This document shows, in pieces, positions 34,967 through 46,010 of a DNA stretch of 64,000 nt (position 1 is its first letter; each line of letters starts with the position of its first letter). The notes beneath the pieces were generated by a model, which saw nothing but the letters and a program-made list of their open reading frames with translations, was not told the DNA's origin and did not search any database. Origin of the DNA: Sarcocystis neurona (lineage: Eukaryota > Apicomplexa > Conoidasida > Eucoccidiorida > Sarcocystidae); contig KL647301.1 of NCBI GenBank assembly GCA_000727475.1, forward strand, positions 1,009,023-1,073,022, written 5' to 3'. A program made the translations under genes and the position numbers.

Positions 34967-37900
34967 CTACACACACACTCACGCAGAGAAATAACGACTC
35001 CGAAGACACATGAAAAGCGTACATTGGCGACATAGAGACGCGCAGGCGGAGACGCAGAGACACACTGCTCAGACGTCTTTACGCTTGTGAAGGTGTGTGT
35101 TTATGTTTCAACTGATACACGTGTATCGTTTTGTACAAGTGCACTGGAGTATATAGTTCCGAAGCAGAAAAGTGGGAGAAGACAGACGGAGATACACATA
35201 TACAAACACCTATATATATACATACATGCACGTACACATACATATACGTAGGCGCAAACGTACCTACATATGTACGCATATATATATGTATATATAGAGA
35301 GAGAGAGGTGCCAGGGCACATACGTACGGATAGAAATACATATGTAGATTCACACGTGTATGCATACATACGTATACACGAACACATATGTGCGGACGCA
35401 TGGACGTATATGTACGTGTATACACACACGCATAGGTACACATATACAGAGAGATGGATACAGGTGCACCTAGATACTGGTGTATACGCATATATAAGCG
35501 TATACATACATATATTTGGCCACACACATATACATACACGCATAGGTGTACGCCAGCAAACCTTTATATAGAGATCGACAAAGCTGGACATACAGACAAA
35601 CATATATAAGTTCACATCTATACTTACATAGCCGCCTGCATATAAACCAATATACATACCTATACGTACAGCTGCAGTTGCACATACATATGTATAGAGA
35701 GGCATAAAAAGTGGGCGTTACCTGCAGGTGCTATGCATCTGTGCGGAGGTACACATGCAGACGTGTTCACATACGAAGAGGAGAGGCAGAAGACGGCAGC
35801 GAAGAAAACGAACAGTCCCAGCGACGGGAGAAGAGAAAACCGCAGCGCAAGAAAGCCTGAAGAAAGGAGAGGAAAGGCACACGCGAACAGGCCGAAGACA
35901 GAAGACACAAGAGAATACAGAGATTCTCAGGAGAAGAAAAGTGAAGAAGACAGCTTCTACCTGTCGGGAGAACAACCGAAAACAGAAGATCCTCGGTGTA
36001 CACCTCGCGAAAGGGAGGAGTGACGGTGATGTCGAGAGTGAACCGCGACGAGTCGTTCGAGTGTACGTACACCGCAGCTTCGACGGGTACGTTGTACTGC
36101 AGCTGGAAATCCGTGTTCCACCCTCCAGCGAGAGGAAATCGAGGATACACCTGCGGAGGCGACGCGCAGAAACAGCAGAAGAGCACGCGTGTCGACTGCA
36201 GAGACAGAAGCAAAAGAAGAGGAGGCGGCGGAAGAAACCGGCGGCAGCAAAACGACCATGAGAAAGGAAGAGGGGGGGACGCACACACTCACATACGCAC
36301 AGCAGAGATGGAGAACCGGAAGAAACACAGAAGGAAAGGAGGAGACGAAAAAGGGAAGTTTTCGGCTGCGGAGCCAACGTTGTTATTGGCGGCCATGACT
36401 TGCAGCGCCACCATCTGCACGTGCCGGTGTCTAGACACCACTTCCCGCCGCCTCATCATCTGCTCAAGCAGGTGTCTGTACACCTCTCTTCAACAGACGC
36501 GCACCCTCTTCAACACTGTAACCGACACACGTGAACATCTTTCTTGCCTCTTTTTATCATACGTATCTCCAGAATCCACACACGCATACACACACACATA
36601 TGTGTACATGCGTATGTACGAGTGCGAGAACATATATATATGTATACGCATATATACGTATGTACGTGAGTGCGAGAATCCATACATCTATTGCACATGC
36701 ACATATATCCGTATACGCATCTATGCGTGTGTATATACATGTATTCGTACTTGAGGATATGTACCTTGTATCCTTTACGTAGGTAAGCATATACACACCG
36801 AGGTCACGAGGCAGACTGAAGCGTGGTGTAAAGACAGGGACTCCTTTGCATATGATACGCATTTGGAGGTTCTCTCGCGGCCGAGGGAGTTCGTTCGTGG
36901 AGGACACTTCTTCACCGGAAAAGAAAAAACGTGTGACGCAGTCGCATGCACTCGGAGACACAGCAAGACCGACCCACCGGAGACACGCACATACACACGT
37001 GGAGTTCCCCTCCCCGTCTCCCCGTCCCCCTCCCATCTGCGTCTCATCCTCCATGCTCCCCCCACCCTCCCCTGTCTCGCCCAGTGTGACCTCCTCGCCG
37101 TCTCCGTGTCTCCGTTCGCGCATATATTCGGTGAAGGCCCCACCCCCCTGCACGACCGCGTGTAGGCGGGCACTTGCAGGGCGCCCCCTGTCTCGCTAGC
37201 TCGGCGTCTCCACAGCGTGTGCGTCTCCCTCCCCGTGTGAGTGGTGTGGGGGGGTGAAACGACGTTACGGGCGAGCAGGCGGTCTCTTCCGCAGCTGCTA
37301 CAAAGTGGGGGAGAAGGGACCTCCTGCCCGAAAGGGGCCCGGCAGCAACAAATTTCAGCAGCAGGTCTGGGCCAAGCTTCCACGTTTGTTGCAGCGATGT
37401 ATTGGACAGCGTCCTTCTCAACATTCACCGCTTCACGCCTCGTGAGGGCAGTGTCCCCTACAAAGTCAAATATATATGTGTGTGGGACTCACTTGTGAAT
37501 ACTCTTCCTATCGCATCATATATGTATTTGTGAGACACGTGTGCCTCACAATTCTGAATACTCGTATTCTCGCACGTACACATATATGTAGGAGATATGT
37601 GCTTCTCACTTCTGAAGACGCTTCCTGCCGGAGATAGACACATATATACGTAGAAGATGTATGTGTGCTTCACACTTCCGTATGCTCTTCCTCTCGCGTG
37701 TATATTCAGCCCACGTATGTCCGTCACGTTTCTGCAGACGCTTCCGCTCAGTATGCACATATGCTATACACGTGTGTAGTACATACCTGGGACACGCTGT
37801 TGACGACGCTTCCCCTCATACAATTACATATACATGTGTATATGTGGATGTGTGTACTTGCGTGTGCGAGGGATGGAGGTCCTTCGTGCAGGTACAGAGA

Positions 37901-40900
37901 CGAATGCAAACCAGACAGATGCCGGAAGCTCATGGGCGCCCGCCCCTTGACAGACGTCTACATGTGTGCTCATATGAAGCGCACTGTCGCGATCATACAA
38001 ATAATCGTCTCTCTGCTGCTGTGTATGGTTCTCGGCTGCTGCTGTGGACTGTCGCCTCATCGAAATTCGAGAGGAGGGTCGACAACAGGGCAGCCTGGCA
38101 GGGTTCGCCAGCAGGTTGAAAGTACGAGGCGCCTCCTGCTACGTCCCCTCGGGTGACACCAAGAAGAAGGTCGGCAGACACCTGCTGCTGCCTTATCTTC
38201 AGCAAGCCTGTCTTCTCCCCACAGATGCAGAGACACACACATATGCACGCCACCACCACCGATACGCGTGAAGAGACAGATGCGCAGAGGCCAGAAAAGG
38301 GGCAGCAGCAGCAGCGGGAGAAGTCGCTGCAGGAGCGGGGGGACGACCAGCAGCAGACGCAACAGATGAAGAAGACGAAGAAGCAGCACGGGGCGAAAGT
38401 GTAATGGCGCTTGGATGTGCCTGCACGGCGCATCTCTGCGACGGGCTTTGCTCGAGTGTTCGTAATTCACATGTCAGCGACGCAGCAACAGCCCGTCAAT
38501 AATACACTCCACGTCCACTGCTGGTGCGGCTTCTGTCGCTTCCGCTGTTGCTGCTCCTCCAGCTGCTGCCTCGGCTGCTGCTTCCGCTGCTGCTGCTCCT
38601 GCTGCGGCCGCTGCTGCTGCTTCCGCTACTTCCGCTGCCGCTGCTCGCATACTTCCGCTGCCGCTGCTCGCATACTTCCGCTGCCGCTGTCGCTGCTACT
38701 ACTGCTGCTCCTCCTACTTCCGCTGCTGCTGCTCCTGTACTCCCGCTGCTCCTCATCTGCTGCGTCCGCTGCTGCTACTTCTGCTGCTTCCGCTGCTGCG
38801 AATTCTGCTGTTTACGCTGCCGCTACTTCTGCTGCTTCCGCTGCTGCTGCTTCCGCTGCTGCTGCTTCCGCTGCCGCTACTGTTGCTGCTTCCGCTGCCG
38901 CTGCTCTTGTTACTTCCGCGACTGCTGCTCCTGCTACTTTCGCTGCTGTTGCTTCTGCAGCGCCCGCTGCCGGTGCTTCTGCTACTTCCGCTGCCGCTAC
39001 TTCTGCTGCTTCTGCTCGTGCTACTTCTGCCGTTGCTGCTTCTTCTTCTCTGCTGCTGTTCGGCCGCTGCTGTGAGTGTGCGTCTACTTCGGCTGCAGAG
39101 GGGCAGTGCTGCTTCTTGTTGCTGTTTCTGCCGCTGTCGGGATATCCTGCGCCGGCGGCAGCTGCTTCTCTGCTGCCGGACTACGCGCGCGAGTCCCCGG
39201 CGTCGTCGTCTTACCTCTAGGTGGGTGTAGGCGGGAGAGGCACCAACTTCTTCCGCCGAACGATCGACGCGATGTGCAAACGAAGAAGAAACGTTCCCGA
39301 TTCTGTCGAAGAAATGCAGCTGCTCGACTTGGGCAGGCAACACCGCTACAAGAGAATAAAGCAGGTGAGAAGCAGGAAAGGAAGGAAGAGTCTCGTCGTC
39401 GTCCTGTTGCTGCTGCCCCGCCTTTTTGTCGAGTTGCATCTTCGTTCGCTTCGGCATTTGCCGCTTCCGGTACTGCTGCTGCTGGAGCCGTTGCCGCAGG
39501 ACGCGCGGCGTCCCCGGCTGCACGCCCTGCAGCGCCGCTGCTGCCATGGGATTGAAAGGTCCCTGCATACCAAGAAACAGGAGAAGACATGCAACAGCAG
39601 AGCAGCAGGACAGCAGCAGCATCAGCAGCAGAATCAACGCGGAACACGGCAGCGACGCCAAGAGCTGCAGCACAGCGCGGTATCGCAGCAACAGCAGGAG
39701 AACGACAGATCAGCCGCGGTGGGACAGCAGAGAACCCAGCAAAACCACAGCAGCGGCAGAGCAGCAACAGGAGCAAAGCTGCAGCAGAACCGGCCAAATG
39801 TACGGCGGAAATAGCAGGACTCGAGAAACGCAGCAGCAGCACCACCACCAGAAGCAGCGCTATAGAGAGACGCCGCGACACGCCAGCAGCGGCACTGCAG
39901 ACACACAGCAGCAGCGGCAGTAACCCAGACAAAGAGAAGAAGCACCAGAAGGGCGTAGAAATATGTTGCAGCAGCAGGGCACAGTACTGCAGTTGGTACG
40001 ACTGAGAATGAAAAAGAGGAGAAGGGGCAGAAGCAGCCGCACAACAGCAGCGACATAGGCAGTGCGCCAGCAAGGCGCCACAGAAAAGCACAGGAGAGCA
40101 GAGGCGTGAAGAAGCAGCCTTGGCAGCATCAGAGTAGCCGCAGCCCCCAAGCAGGCGGGACGCCGCAGCAGCGAAAGAAGCGCGTAGGAGAAAGCAGCTG
40201 CAGCAGGGATGTACCGACAAAAAACTGCGTGCGTCTAGCAATGAGGTAGAGAACGTTCTCAGCCTGCTTCACAAGTGCAGCAGCAGTAGCAGCAGCGCAG
40301 GTCTATCGCCCCCGCAACGGCAGAAGACCCTTCTCCGTCGCCCTCCTGCTCAACAGCAGCGCATATATATCGGCCCCGCCACAGCAACAGCAGCTTCTCC
40401 GTCCCCGTCCCGCTCAACAGCAGCAGGTCGTCTTTTTCTCGTTCTCGCAACAACGCAGCAGCGTCCCTGCAGCGCAGCAGCTCGGAAGGGGTGTCGGCTC
40501 CTAACAGCAGCAGCACGTTCGTGGCGCGGCCACTGGCAGCGCGTACACCACAGCAGGAGCACCAGTAGAAACGCGTTTGTTCGTGTTTCTCTAGCAGCAG
40601 CAGCAGCAGAAAGAAGTAGAAGAGACGGGTAGAAGTCGCACTGCAGGAGCAGCAGCCGAAACGCGTTTGTTGTTGTTTCTCCAGCAGCAGCAGCAGAAAG
40701 AAGAGAAGGATAGAAGTCGCACTGCAGGGACAGCAGCAGAATCGCGTTTGTTCTTGTTTCTCGAGTAGCAGCAGGAAGACGAAAAAGAAGATAAGATGAA
40801 GAAGAAGAGAAAGTCGTAGTACTACCTTTAGAGCGGCAGCATCGTTGTGAAGGCGGTACTTCTCGAGAACGACAACTTGTCCGAGGTGAGAAACTTCGAC

Positions 40901-42493
40901 GCGTCGCTCGGAAGAATAAAAGTAGCCCAGGTGAATAGGAAGCGGCGCATGCAATACAACAAAATCGAATCCCCCGCCCATTGGCAAGACCGCGTTATGA
41001 CTCTCGCGAACCCACGCCGTTACACCATCAGCGGACATCCTCGCGATGAACTGATGCTACGCGCAACACCACAGCAGCAGCAGCAATACAACCGCATCAT
41101 ACAGAAGAAGCCAGGCAACCAGGTCGGCCGCAACAGCAGCAATACAGGCGCGTCATGCAGAAGGCGCTGGGCAGCCAGGCCGACAGCAACAACAGCAGCA
41201 GCAGCAATACAGGCGCGTCATGGAGAAGAAGCTGGGCAGCCAGGCCGACAGCAACGGCAGCAGCGCAAGGCGCAAGCAGAAGCTGCAGCGAGTCCGACAG
41301 CCGTACGGCAGCAGCGCGAGCGCGGGAATACGGGATCAAGAGCAGCAGCAATAGCACACGAGAGTCTCGCGGCAGCGGAATACAGCAGCAGCAGCAGGCG
41401 CGTAGCAGCAGCACCGCTGCCAGAGTCTCCTCTCCAGCAGCACCAGCAGCGGCAGCAAAGCATCCGTACCTGCAGCAGGTCCACGATATACAAGCTGTAG
41501 TGCGTGTAACTACGCATAGAGAGATTATATGTGTGCACCTACACATGTAACATACCAATATATATATATATATATATATGTATAGGGAGAGAGAGATAGA
41601 CACACAGATAGATAGACAGATGATAGAGTTCGCACGTATGTACACCCACATATAATATACTTCGCGCATATATACTTATATATATATAAATATGTCACAG
41701 AAACACCTAGAGAGAGATCCACGGAGAGAGCACTCATGGGTAGAGAGACAGAGATAAACACCTGTCATACAAATACGACACGTGGGAAGGCAGCAGCGAA
41801 GAAGAAGCGTTTCTGACCTCGCGAGTCATTTTCGCTGAGCCGGCATCCCCCAGACTTGTACGTGGGAACAGGACGATCCGCAGAGAATTTGTTTGAATCG
41901 GGTAGAGGCAGAAAATCGTCTTTGAAGTGGTGAATAGAACCGACTGCACCTGCTCAAAGGCGACGCTGCGCGGCAGCGGGCGGTACGGTCGCCCTACGAG
42001 GAAGAGAAACATACAAAGAGCAGCAGCAGCGCACCGCGGCGATGGGAGAACGCGTTTGTTTCGTCTTCCTGCGCGGGCGGGGCGGCAGCAGCAAACGCGA
42101 AGGTCGCGGAAGCAGCAAATGCAGCAGCAGCAGGAGAAGCAGCAACAACGGCGTCAGAAGAAGCAGCAGGGGCATTGTCACCAGATGAAGGAAACAGCAG
42201 CGCCACCAAGCGACAACGCAGCAGCAACGCCAGCACGAGGAGGAGACGCAGCAGCAACGAGTCTCGTCGCGGCTGCAAAAGACTGCAGCGAAACCGTTCA
42301 CGACGGGAGAGGAGTTGAAAGTTGGACGGTGAGGAGGAGGAAGCGGGAAAGCAGGGGCGGTAGTTGCAACAGCAGCAGGAACGCTTGTAACGACCGCTGC
42401 AGCAGCAGCATTCCTAGCACTCACATAGACGCAGTTCTACGATAACATTGCATGCCTGCAGCGCGCTCTACATATATACATGCGCAGGTGGGC

Positions 42494-42527
<34 letters not shown>

Positions 42528-44154
42528 GTATATAAACGGGTAAAACTTACCGAGATAGTAGACAAGATCAACTACAGAAGTGGCTTCAGGCTTCAGTTTC
42601 TCGCGCAGACGCAGAGCCACGACAAAGGGACTGCATGCAAACACTTCCTGTAGAGCAGCTGCTTCTTCTTGTCTTCGAATTATTTCTGCTTCTTCCTCCG
42701 CTGCTGCCATTTGTCCCCCATCTTCTTCCCCGCCGCCTTCTCTTTTCCCTGCTGCTGCCGCTGCTGCTGCTTTCTGCTGCTGCGGAGGGCGACCTGCCTG
42801 TCGCAGTCTCTCTTCCACGTCGTCCACCAGCAGCAGCCCTGGCGCCGCTGCTGTCGCTGCTGCTGCTGTCGCTGCTGCTGCTGTCGCTGCTCCTCCATCT
42901 CTCCCCGTGGGTGGCCCGAATGTTGCCGCTGCTGCAGCTGCGGCTGCTTCGTATTCGCGGATCGATGGCCGAGGAGATAGAAAATTGACGCGCAGCGGCG
43001 CTCCTTCCTGCGTCGCAGTTACCCAACCCAGCTGCAGCAGAACAAGCCAAAAAAAAGGGCGTTCAAGCAGCAAAGAAACATCGGCTACAAACTCACAAGA
43101 ACCTGCCTCTAACAATATGCAAACGCACATACTCACACTGAAACGACGCAAACCTACACATATATAGAGAGAAAGACAGCGAGAGGAAGAGAGAGATTTA
43201 TATATATATATACTTCTTTTGCATGAGACAGACACTATTATAATCTCTATTAGTGGACGCTTGCAGAGATCTATCTGCATGCAGACATCCACCACCACAT
43301 ATTGATCGCCTGCGCTGACAAATACGGAGAGAATACGCAGCTCAAACGGATTCCTACACCCCTCTCTCTCTACAGGTATATATATGTATGGAGATACGAT
43401 ATACATTTGAAAAGGATAGACTTTCCATACATAGAGCTATCTCTCTCTCTCCCTTCATCTGTCTCTGTCTCTCTCTATATATATTTATATATACACAGAT
43501 ATGATCTACACTTGAGAGAAGTAAACTTTTCATGCAAATGCACATGCCCGTCTCTCTCTGTAATATATATATATAAATGTATTACCGCGTACACACGTAT
43601 ACAGTCTACCTCTGAAGAAAAGGAGCTGTTCACGAGAGAACACATTTGTTGATATATTTTCATTCAGACGCCACTACTGACAGGAGGCCGTACCCACGAG
43701 TATATATATATCTATATTACATATAGACATGTGGACGAGCAGCAGGTGCGTAGCACCAGAACAGCAACGACAGGAAACCGGAGCGTAGCAGCAGCAGAGG
43801 CGTGCGCAGTTCCACAGCAACTGCATTCGCAAGAGCAATACGAAGAGGAAGAGCTGCAACAACAGCAGCACTAGCAGCAGCGGCAGCACAACAGTCCTCG
43901 CAGCAGCTGGGGGACAGGAGCACCCGCAGCGGCAGCAGCAGTAGCGGGGGCAGAGCCGCGGTCGCAACAGGAGGAAGAGCAGCAGCAACAGCAGCAAGGG
44001 GTGCGCAGCGGCAGAGGAAGGTGCTACTCACTTGAACAGCCTCGCTGAAGGGGAAGACGTAAATAAACTTCCGCAAAGTTTTGGGGCCGGTATTTCGTAG
44101 GTGCAGCCGCAGCGAGCACTTGACAGCTCGGTTCATCTCTACGTGGCGCTCCAG
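34683..44154 (-). CDS. OST1: ribophorin I / OST1, oligosaccharyltransferase subunit (seven exons, 5' exon missing)
   Basis: Ribophorin I/OST1 is an ER membrane subunit of the oligosaccharyltransferase, which moves the lipid-linked glycan to Asn residues of nascent proteins. Seven minus-strand exons join in consistent phase: 44154-44032, 43031-42551, 41993-41818, 41056-40826, 39562-39215, 36150-35961 and 34966-34683. The joined protein of about 610 residues follows family order: LERHVEMNRAVKCSLRLHLR, the LYPIQTNSLRIVLFPRT region, RRVEVSHLGQVVVLEKY, HFFDRIGNVSSS, the hallmark VYPRFPLAGGWNTDF and FSVVLPTGAREIDVTLP. It ends with one membrane helix (LSLLLFLLFLLYIIC) and a basic tail, RRLRLR. Length is close to the human 607 residues despite low-complexity insertions. 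The signal-peptide exon upstream of 44154 was not identified. Family identity is firm; the 41056 start and the donor at 41817 are less certain than the other boundaries. Confidence 0.92.
35100..35720. repeat. ACAT/TATA microsatellite in an OST1 intron
   Basis: The last OST1 intron (34967-35960) is largely ACATACA, TATATA and GTATACA steps, with GAGAGA at 35299-35308. Confidence 0.8.
35961..36150 (-). CDS. OST1: OST1 exon with the PRFPL-GGW signature
   Basis: The acceptor CTCCGCAG and donor GTAGAAGC give 190 bases, ending in phase 1. It encodes VYPRFPLAGGWNTDFQLQYN, the most conserved segment of ribophorin I (human PRFPLFGGW), and ends FSVVLPT plus the first base of Gly. Confidence 0.95.
36330..38270 (-). 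other. four coding-like segments inside the 3-kb OST1 intron
   Basis: Minus-strand segments with protein-like composition lie inside the intron 36151-39214. Near 38170-38020 is DLLLGVTRGDVAGGASYFQP. At 37455-37325 is REAVNVEKDAVQYIAATNVE, preceded by a good acceptor (TTTGACTTTGTAG). Near 36900-36790 is NLQMRIICKGVPVFTPRFSL. At 36450-36350 is HVQMVALQVMAANNNVGSAA. The flanking OST1 exons join perfectly without them (phase 0 to 0, inside a conserved motif). They are therefore not ordinary OST1 exons; a nested gene, alternative exons or chance are all possible. Confidence 0.3.
37485..37760. repeat. five-copy diverged tandem array, unit 58-66 bp, in an OST1 intron
   Basis: Copies near 37485, 37543, 37601, 37667 and 37725 share a (T/C)CAC(A/T)(A/C)TTC(T/C)G(A/T)A(T/G)(A/G)C(T/G)C box followed by TTCCT(C/G) and an ACATATATGTA tract. 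Confidence 0.7.
38520..39065. repeat. CTG-rich tract in an OST1 intron
   Basis: About 550 bp of CTG/CCGCTG repeats on the + strand. A 21-bp unit, CTCGCATACTTCCGCTGCCG plus one base, is directly repeated at 38645 and 38667. The long Ser/Arg and Ala frames here are repeat translations within the intron 36151-39214. Confidence 0.75.
39215..39562 (-). CDS. OST1: OST1 exon with GNVSSS and a charged insertion
   Basis: The acceptor CTTGGTATGCAG and donor GTAAGAC give 116 codons, phase 0 at both ends. It begins GPFNPM, matching human GPFSRY. It carries a Gln/Arg/Lys/Asp-rich insertion of about 45 residues, then YSLVAVLPAQVEQLHFFDRI and GNVSSS, matching human [20 protein letters not shown]. A second acceptor-like site (TTATTCTCTTGTAG before 39345) lies inside the exon and could give a shorter product if paired with a phase 1 donor. 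Confidence 0.85.
39580..40800. repeat. CAG-rich intron with two embedded tandem repeats
   Basis: The OST1 intron 39563-40825 has CAG on the + strand. At 40560-40790 three copies (period 82-90 bp) share GAAACGCGTTTGTT, a TTTCTC(T/C/G)AGCAGCAG run and AGAAGTCGCACTGCAGG. At 40300-40440 two copies of about 64 bp share TATCG(C/G)CCCCGC(A/C)AC and CTTCTCCGTC, ending TGCTCAACAGCAGC. Confidence 0.7.
40826..41056 (-). CDS. OST1: OST1 exon with EVSHLG signature
   Basis: The exon ends CTAAAG before donor GTAGTAC, phase 0. It encodes FDFVVLHAPLPIHLGYFYSS and RRVEVSHLGQVVVLEKYRL, matching human VIEVSHWGNIAVEENVDL. The start could be 41056 or 41050, because two in-phase AG acceptors are adjacent. Confidence 0.85.
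41085..41262. repeat. three-copy tandem repeat of 56-65 bp in an OST1 intron
   Basis: Copies start with AATACA at 41085, 41141 and 41206, followed by (A/G)(C/G)CGC(A/G)TCAT, AAG(A/C)(A/C)GC(T/C), GGGCAGCCAGGCCGACAGCA or variants, and CAGCAGC. The array lies in intron 41057-41817. Confidence 0.75.
41818..41993 (-). CDS. OST1: OST1 exon
   Basis: The acceptor CTCTTCCTCGTAG is strong. Its first two bases complete a Gly codon with the previous exon. It encodes FEQVQSVLFTTSKTIFCLYP and QTNSLRIVLFPRT, matching human [20 protein letters not shown] and MRVKL. The donor GTCAGA after GAG is weaker than the others. Confidence 0.85.
42551..43031 (-). CDS. OST1: OST1 exon with a large low-complexity insertion
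   Basis: The acceptor is TTCTGCTGCAG and the donor GTAAGTTT. It begins LGWVTATQEGAPLRVNFLSP and ends REKLKPEATSVVDLVYYL plus one base, which matches human ALDPGAKISVIVETVY. Between them lie about 100 residues dominated by Ala, Gln, Glu and Gly from CAG repeats that human ribophorin I lacks. Confidence 0.85.
43200..43700. repeat. three-copy diverged repeat of about 120 bp in an OST1 intron
   Basis: Copies share a CTCTCTCT run, a TATATATAT tract, a GATA(T/C)GAT(A/C)TACA box and a (A/G)AAAAGGA-like purine box near 43410, 43520 and 43620. They lie in intron 43032-44031. Confidence 0.55.
44032..44154 (-). CDS. OST1: OST1 first located exon
   Basis: The acceptor CTTCTCTTTGCAG and donor GTGAGTAG give 41 codons in phase 0. 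It encodes LERHVEMNRAVKCSLRLHLR and then a hydrophobic strand, corresponding to human [20 protein letters not shown]. The preceding signal-peptide exon should lie between 44180 and about 46000 but was not resolved. Confidence 0.85.
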
Positions 44155-44524
44155 CTGCAAAGAGAAGGAGAACGAAGGAAAGGAGAGGAGCTGCCAAGAG
44201 GAGGAGGAGACGAGACGAGACGGAGGAGGAGACGGGAAGCAGGAGGCCGCGGAAGAGCAGGAACAAGATCAAGAACGAGGTGAAGATATAGGAGACTGAA
44301 GACAGGAAGACGAAGGAAGAGGGATACGAGGAAGGAAGCCGGCAACAAGGAGAAAATGGCGGGAAAGACAGAGAGAGCAGAAGAAAAGAGAAGGAAGAGG
44401 ACGGAAGGGGACACGGTGAGAAGAACCTGCAAACAGCAGAGAGCACAGAGACGGGACGCGCGCAGGACGCAAAGAAAGGAGCAGAACGAGAGTGGCGCGG
44501 AAGAAGCAGGAACGGCGTAGATGA

Positions 44525-45475
44525 GAAGACGACAGCATGCATGCACACACACACACACACATACACACAGAGAGAGAAGGAGAAGGACATCGAGAAGAAC
44601 TTCGGGAGAAAATGCCGGGGCACATCTCTATACACGAGAGCTTTCCCTCGGGAAGATCTACACGAGAACGCATGCACAGCATCAACGAAAGTACAGAGGA
44701 AGAGAGAGAAGGACTCGGAGACAGAAAGTGCGAGACAGGAAGGGAGAGAGGAAGTGGCAGACACACCGAGACACAGAGGGAGACAGGGGGACAGACGTAC
44801 AGAGACAGTGAGACACACACGATGAGACACGCACAGAGACAGGGAGAGACAGAGAGAGACACACACACACAGAGACAGGGAGACGGGGACAGAGAGAGAC
44901 ACACGGAGAGACAGGGAGACGGGGACAGAGAGAGACAGGAACAGAGAGAGACACACACACAGAGGGAGACAGGGGAACACACGGAGAGACAGGGAGACGG
45001 GGACAGAGAGAGACACCCACACACAGAGGCAGGGGCAGGGAGAGAGACACACAGAGGGAGACAGGGGCAGAGAGAGGGACAGAGAGAGGCACACAGAGAC
45101 ACAGGGACAGAGAGAGACAGGGACAGAGAGAGACACGGAGAGAGAGACAGAGACAGGGAGACAGAGAGACACACACACAGAGAGACAGAGAGACACACAG
45201 AGAGACAGGGAGAGACAGGGACAGAGAGAGACATTTACAGAGAGAGAGACAGAGAGGGGCACACAGAGAGACAGGGAGAGACAGAGAGAGACACAGACAC
45301 ACAGAGAGAGACAGAGACATTCACACAGAGGGAGACAGGGACAGACAGAGACACACAGAGAGACAGGGACACACACACACAGACAGAGACAGGGACAGAG
45401 AGACACGCACACAGAGAGAGACACGGGCAGAGAGAGACAGAGAGACAGGGACAGAGACCCGGATACGCACACACG
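44525..45475. repeat. GA/CA-rich minisatellite of about 950 bp
   Basis: The + strand repeats short units such as GAGACAGGGA, GAGACACACA and GGACAGAGA almost without interruption from about 44740 to 45470. It lies upstream of the first located OST1 exon, probably in its first intron. The long Arg/Glu/Thr-rich plus frame and the Ser/Leu/Val minus frames across it are repeat translations. Confidence 0.85.
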
Positions 45476-46010
45476 CGCAGCATTAGGCCCGACGCTTCGG
45501 TAGAGAGACGGAGACAAGAAATTGTTTTCCGTACACACCCCTGTGACACGCGGCACTGGGCATACTACACACCCGGACGTATACACACAGAAACAGACAC
45601 ACACAGGGTAAGAGGCAGGAAAGCGGCAGAAAGACTATAATGCCTGTACGTACATAAACGAAGATATTTCCCCCTATACGCATATATATATATTTCTTCT
45701 TCGTATATATATATATATATATACAGACGTGTACATTCATGCATATACATATATATGCATATACAGATATGTGTAGGTACGCTTGCTGATCTACAGACGT
45801 ATAAAGCTATGTTCCTTTACATGTAGATATATGTACACATACATATACAGGTACACGTGTATATAGGTACGTTCGTCCCTACGCACACATTTATATATAT
45901 TCATATACGTGTATACATATATGCACGTACGTGCGTATGTATTTATATACGTGTGTTCGCATCAGCGGCAGCAGCAGCGAGGCAGGGGGTGGCTGTTCCT
46001 ACGCATAGAT

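Noticed and set aside
38411..39220. 269-codon plus-strand Ala-rich frame
   Set aside because: It lies over the OST1 intron CTG tract and the end of a firm OST1 exon on the other strand.
44537..45640. A 367-codon Arg/Glu/Thr-rich frame on the plus strand and a 526-codon Ser/Val/Leu frame on the minus strand
   Set aside because: Both are translations of the GA/CA minisatellite; composition follows the repeat unit and all frames are open.
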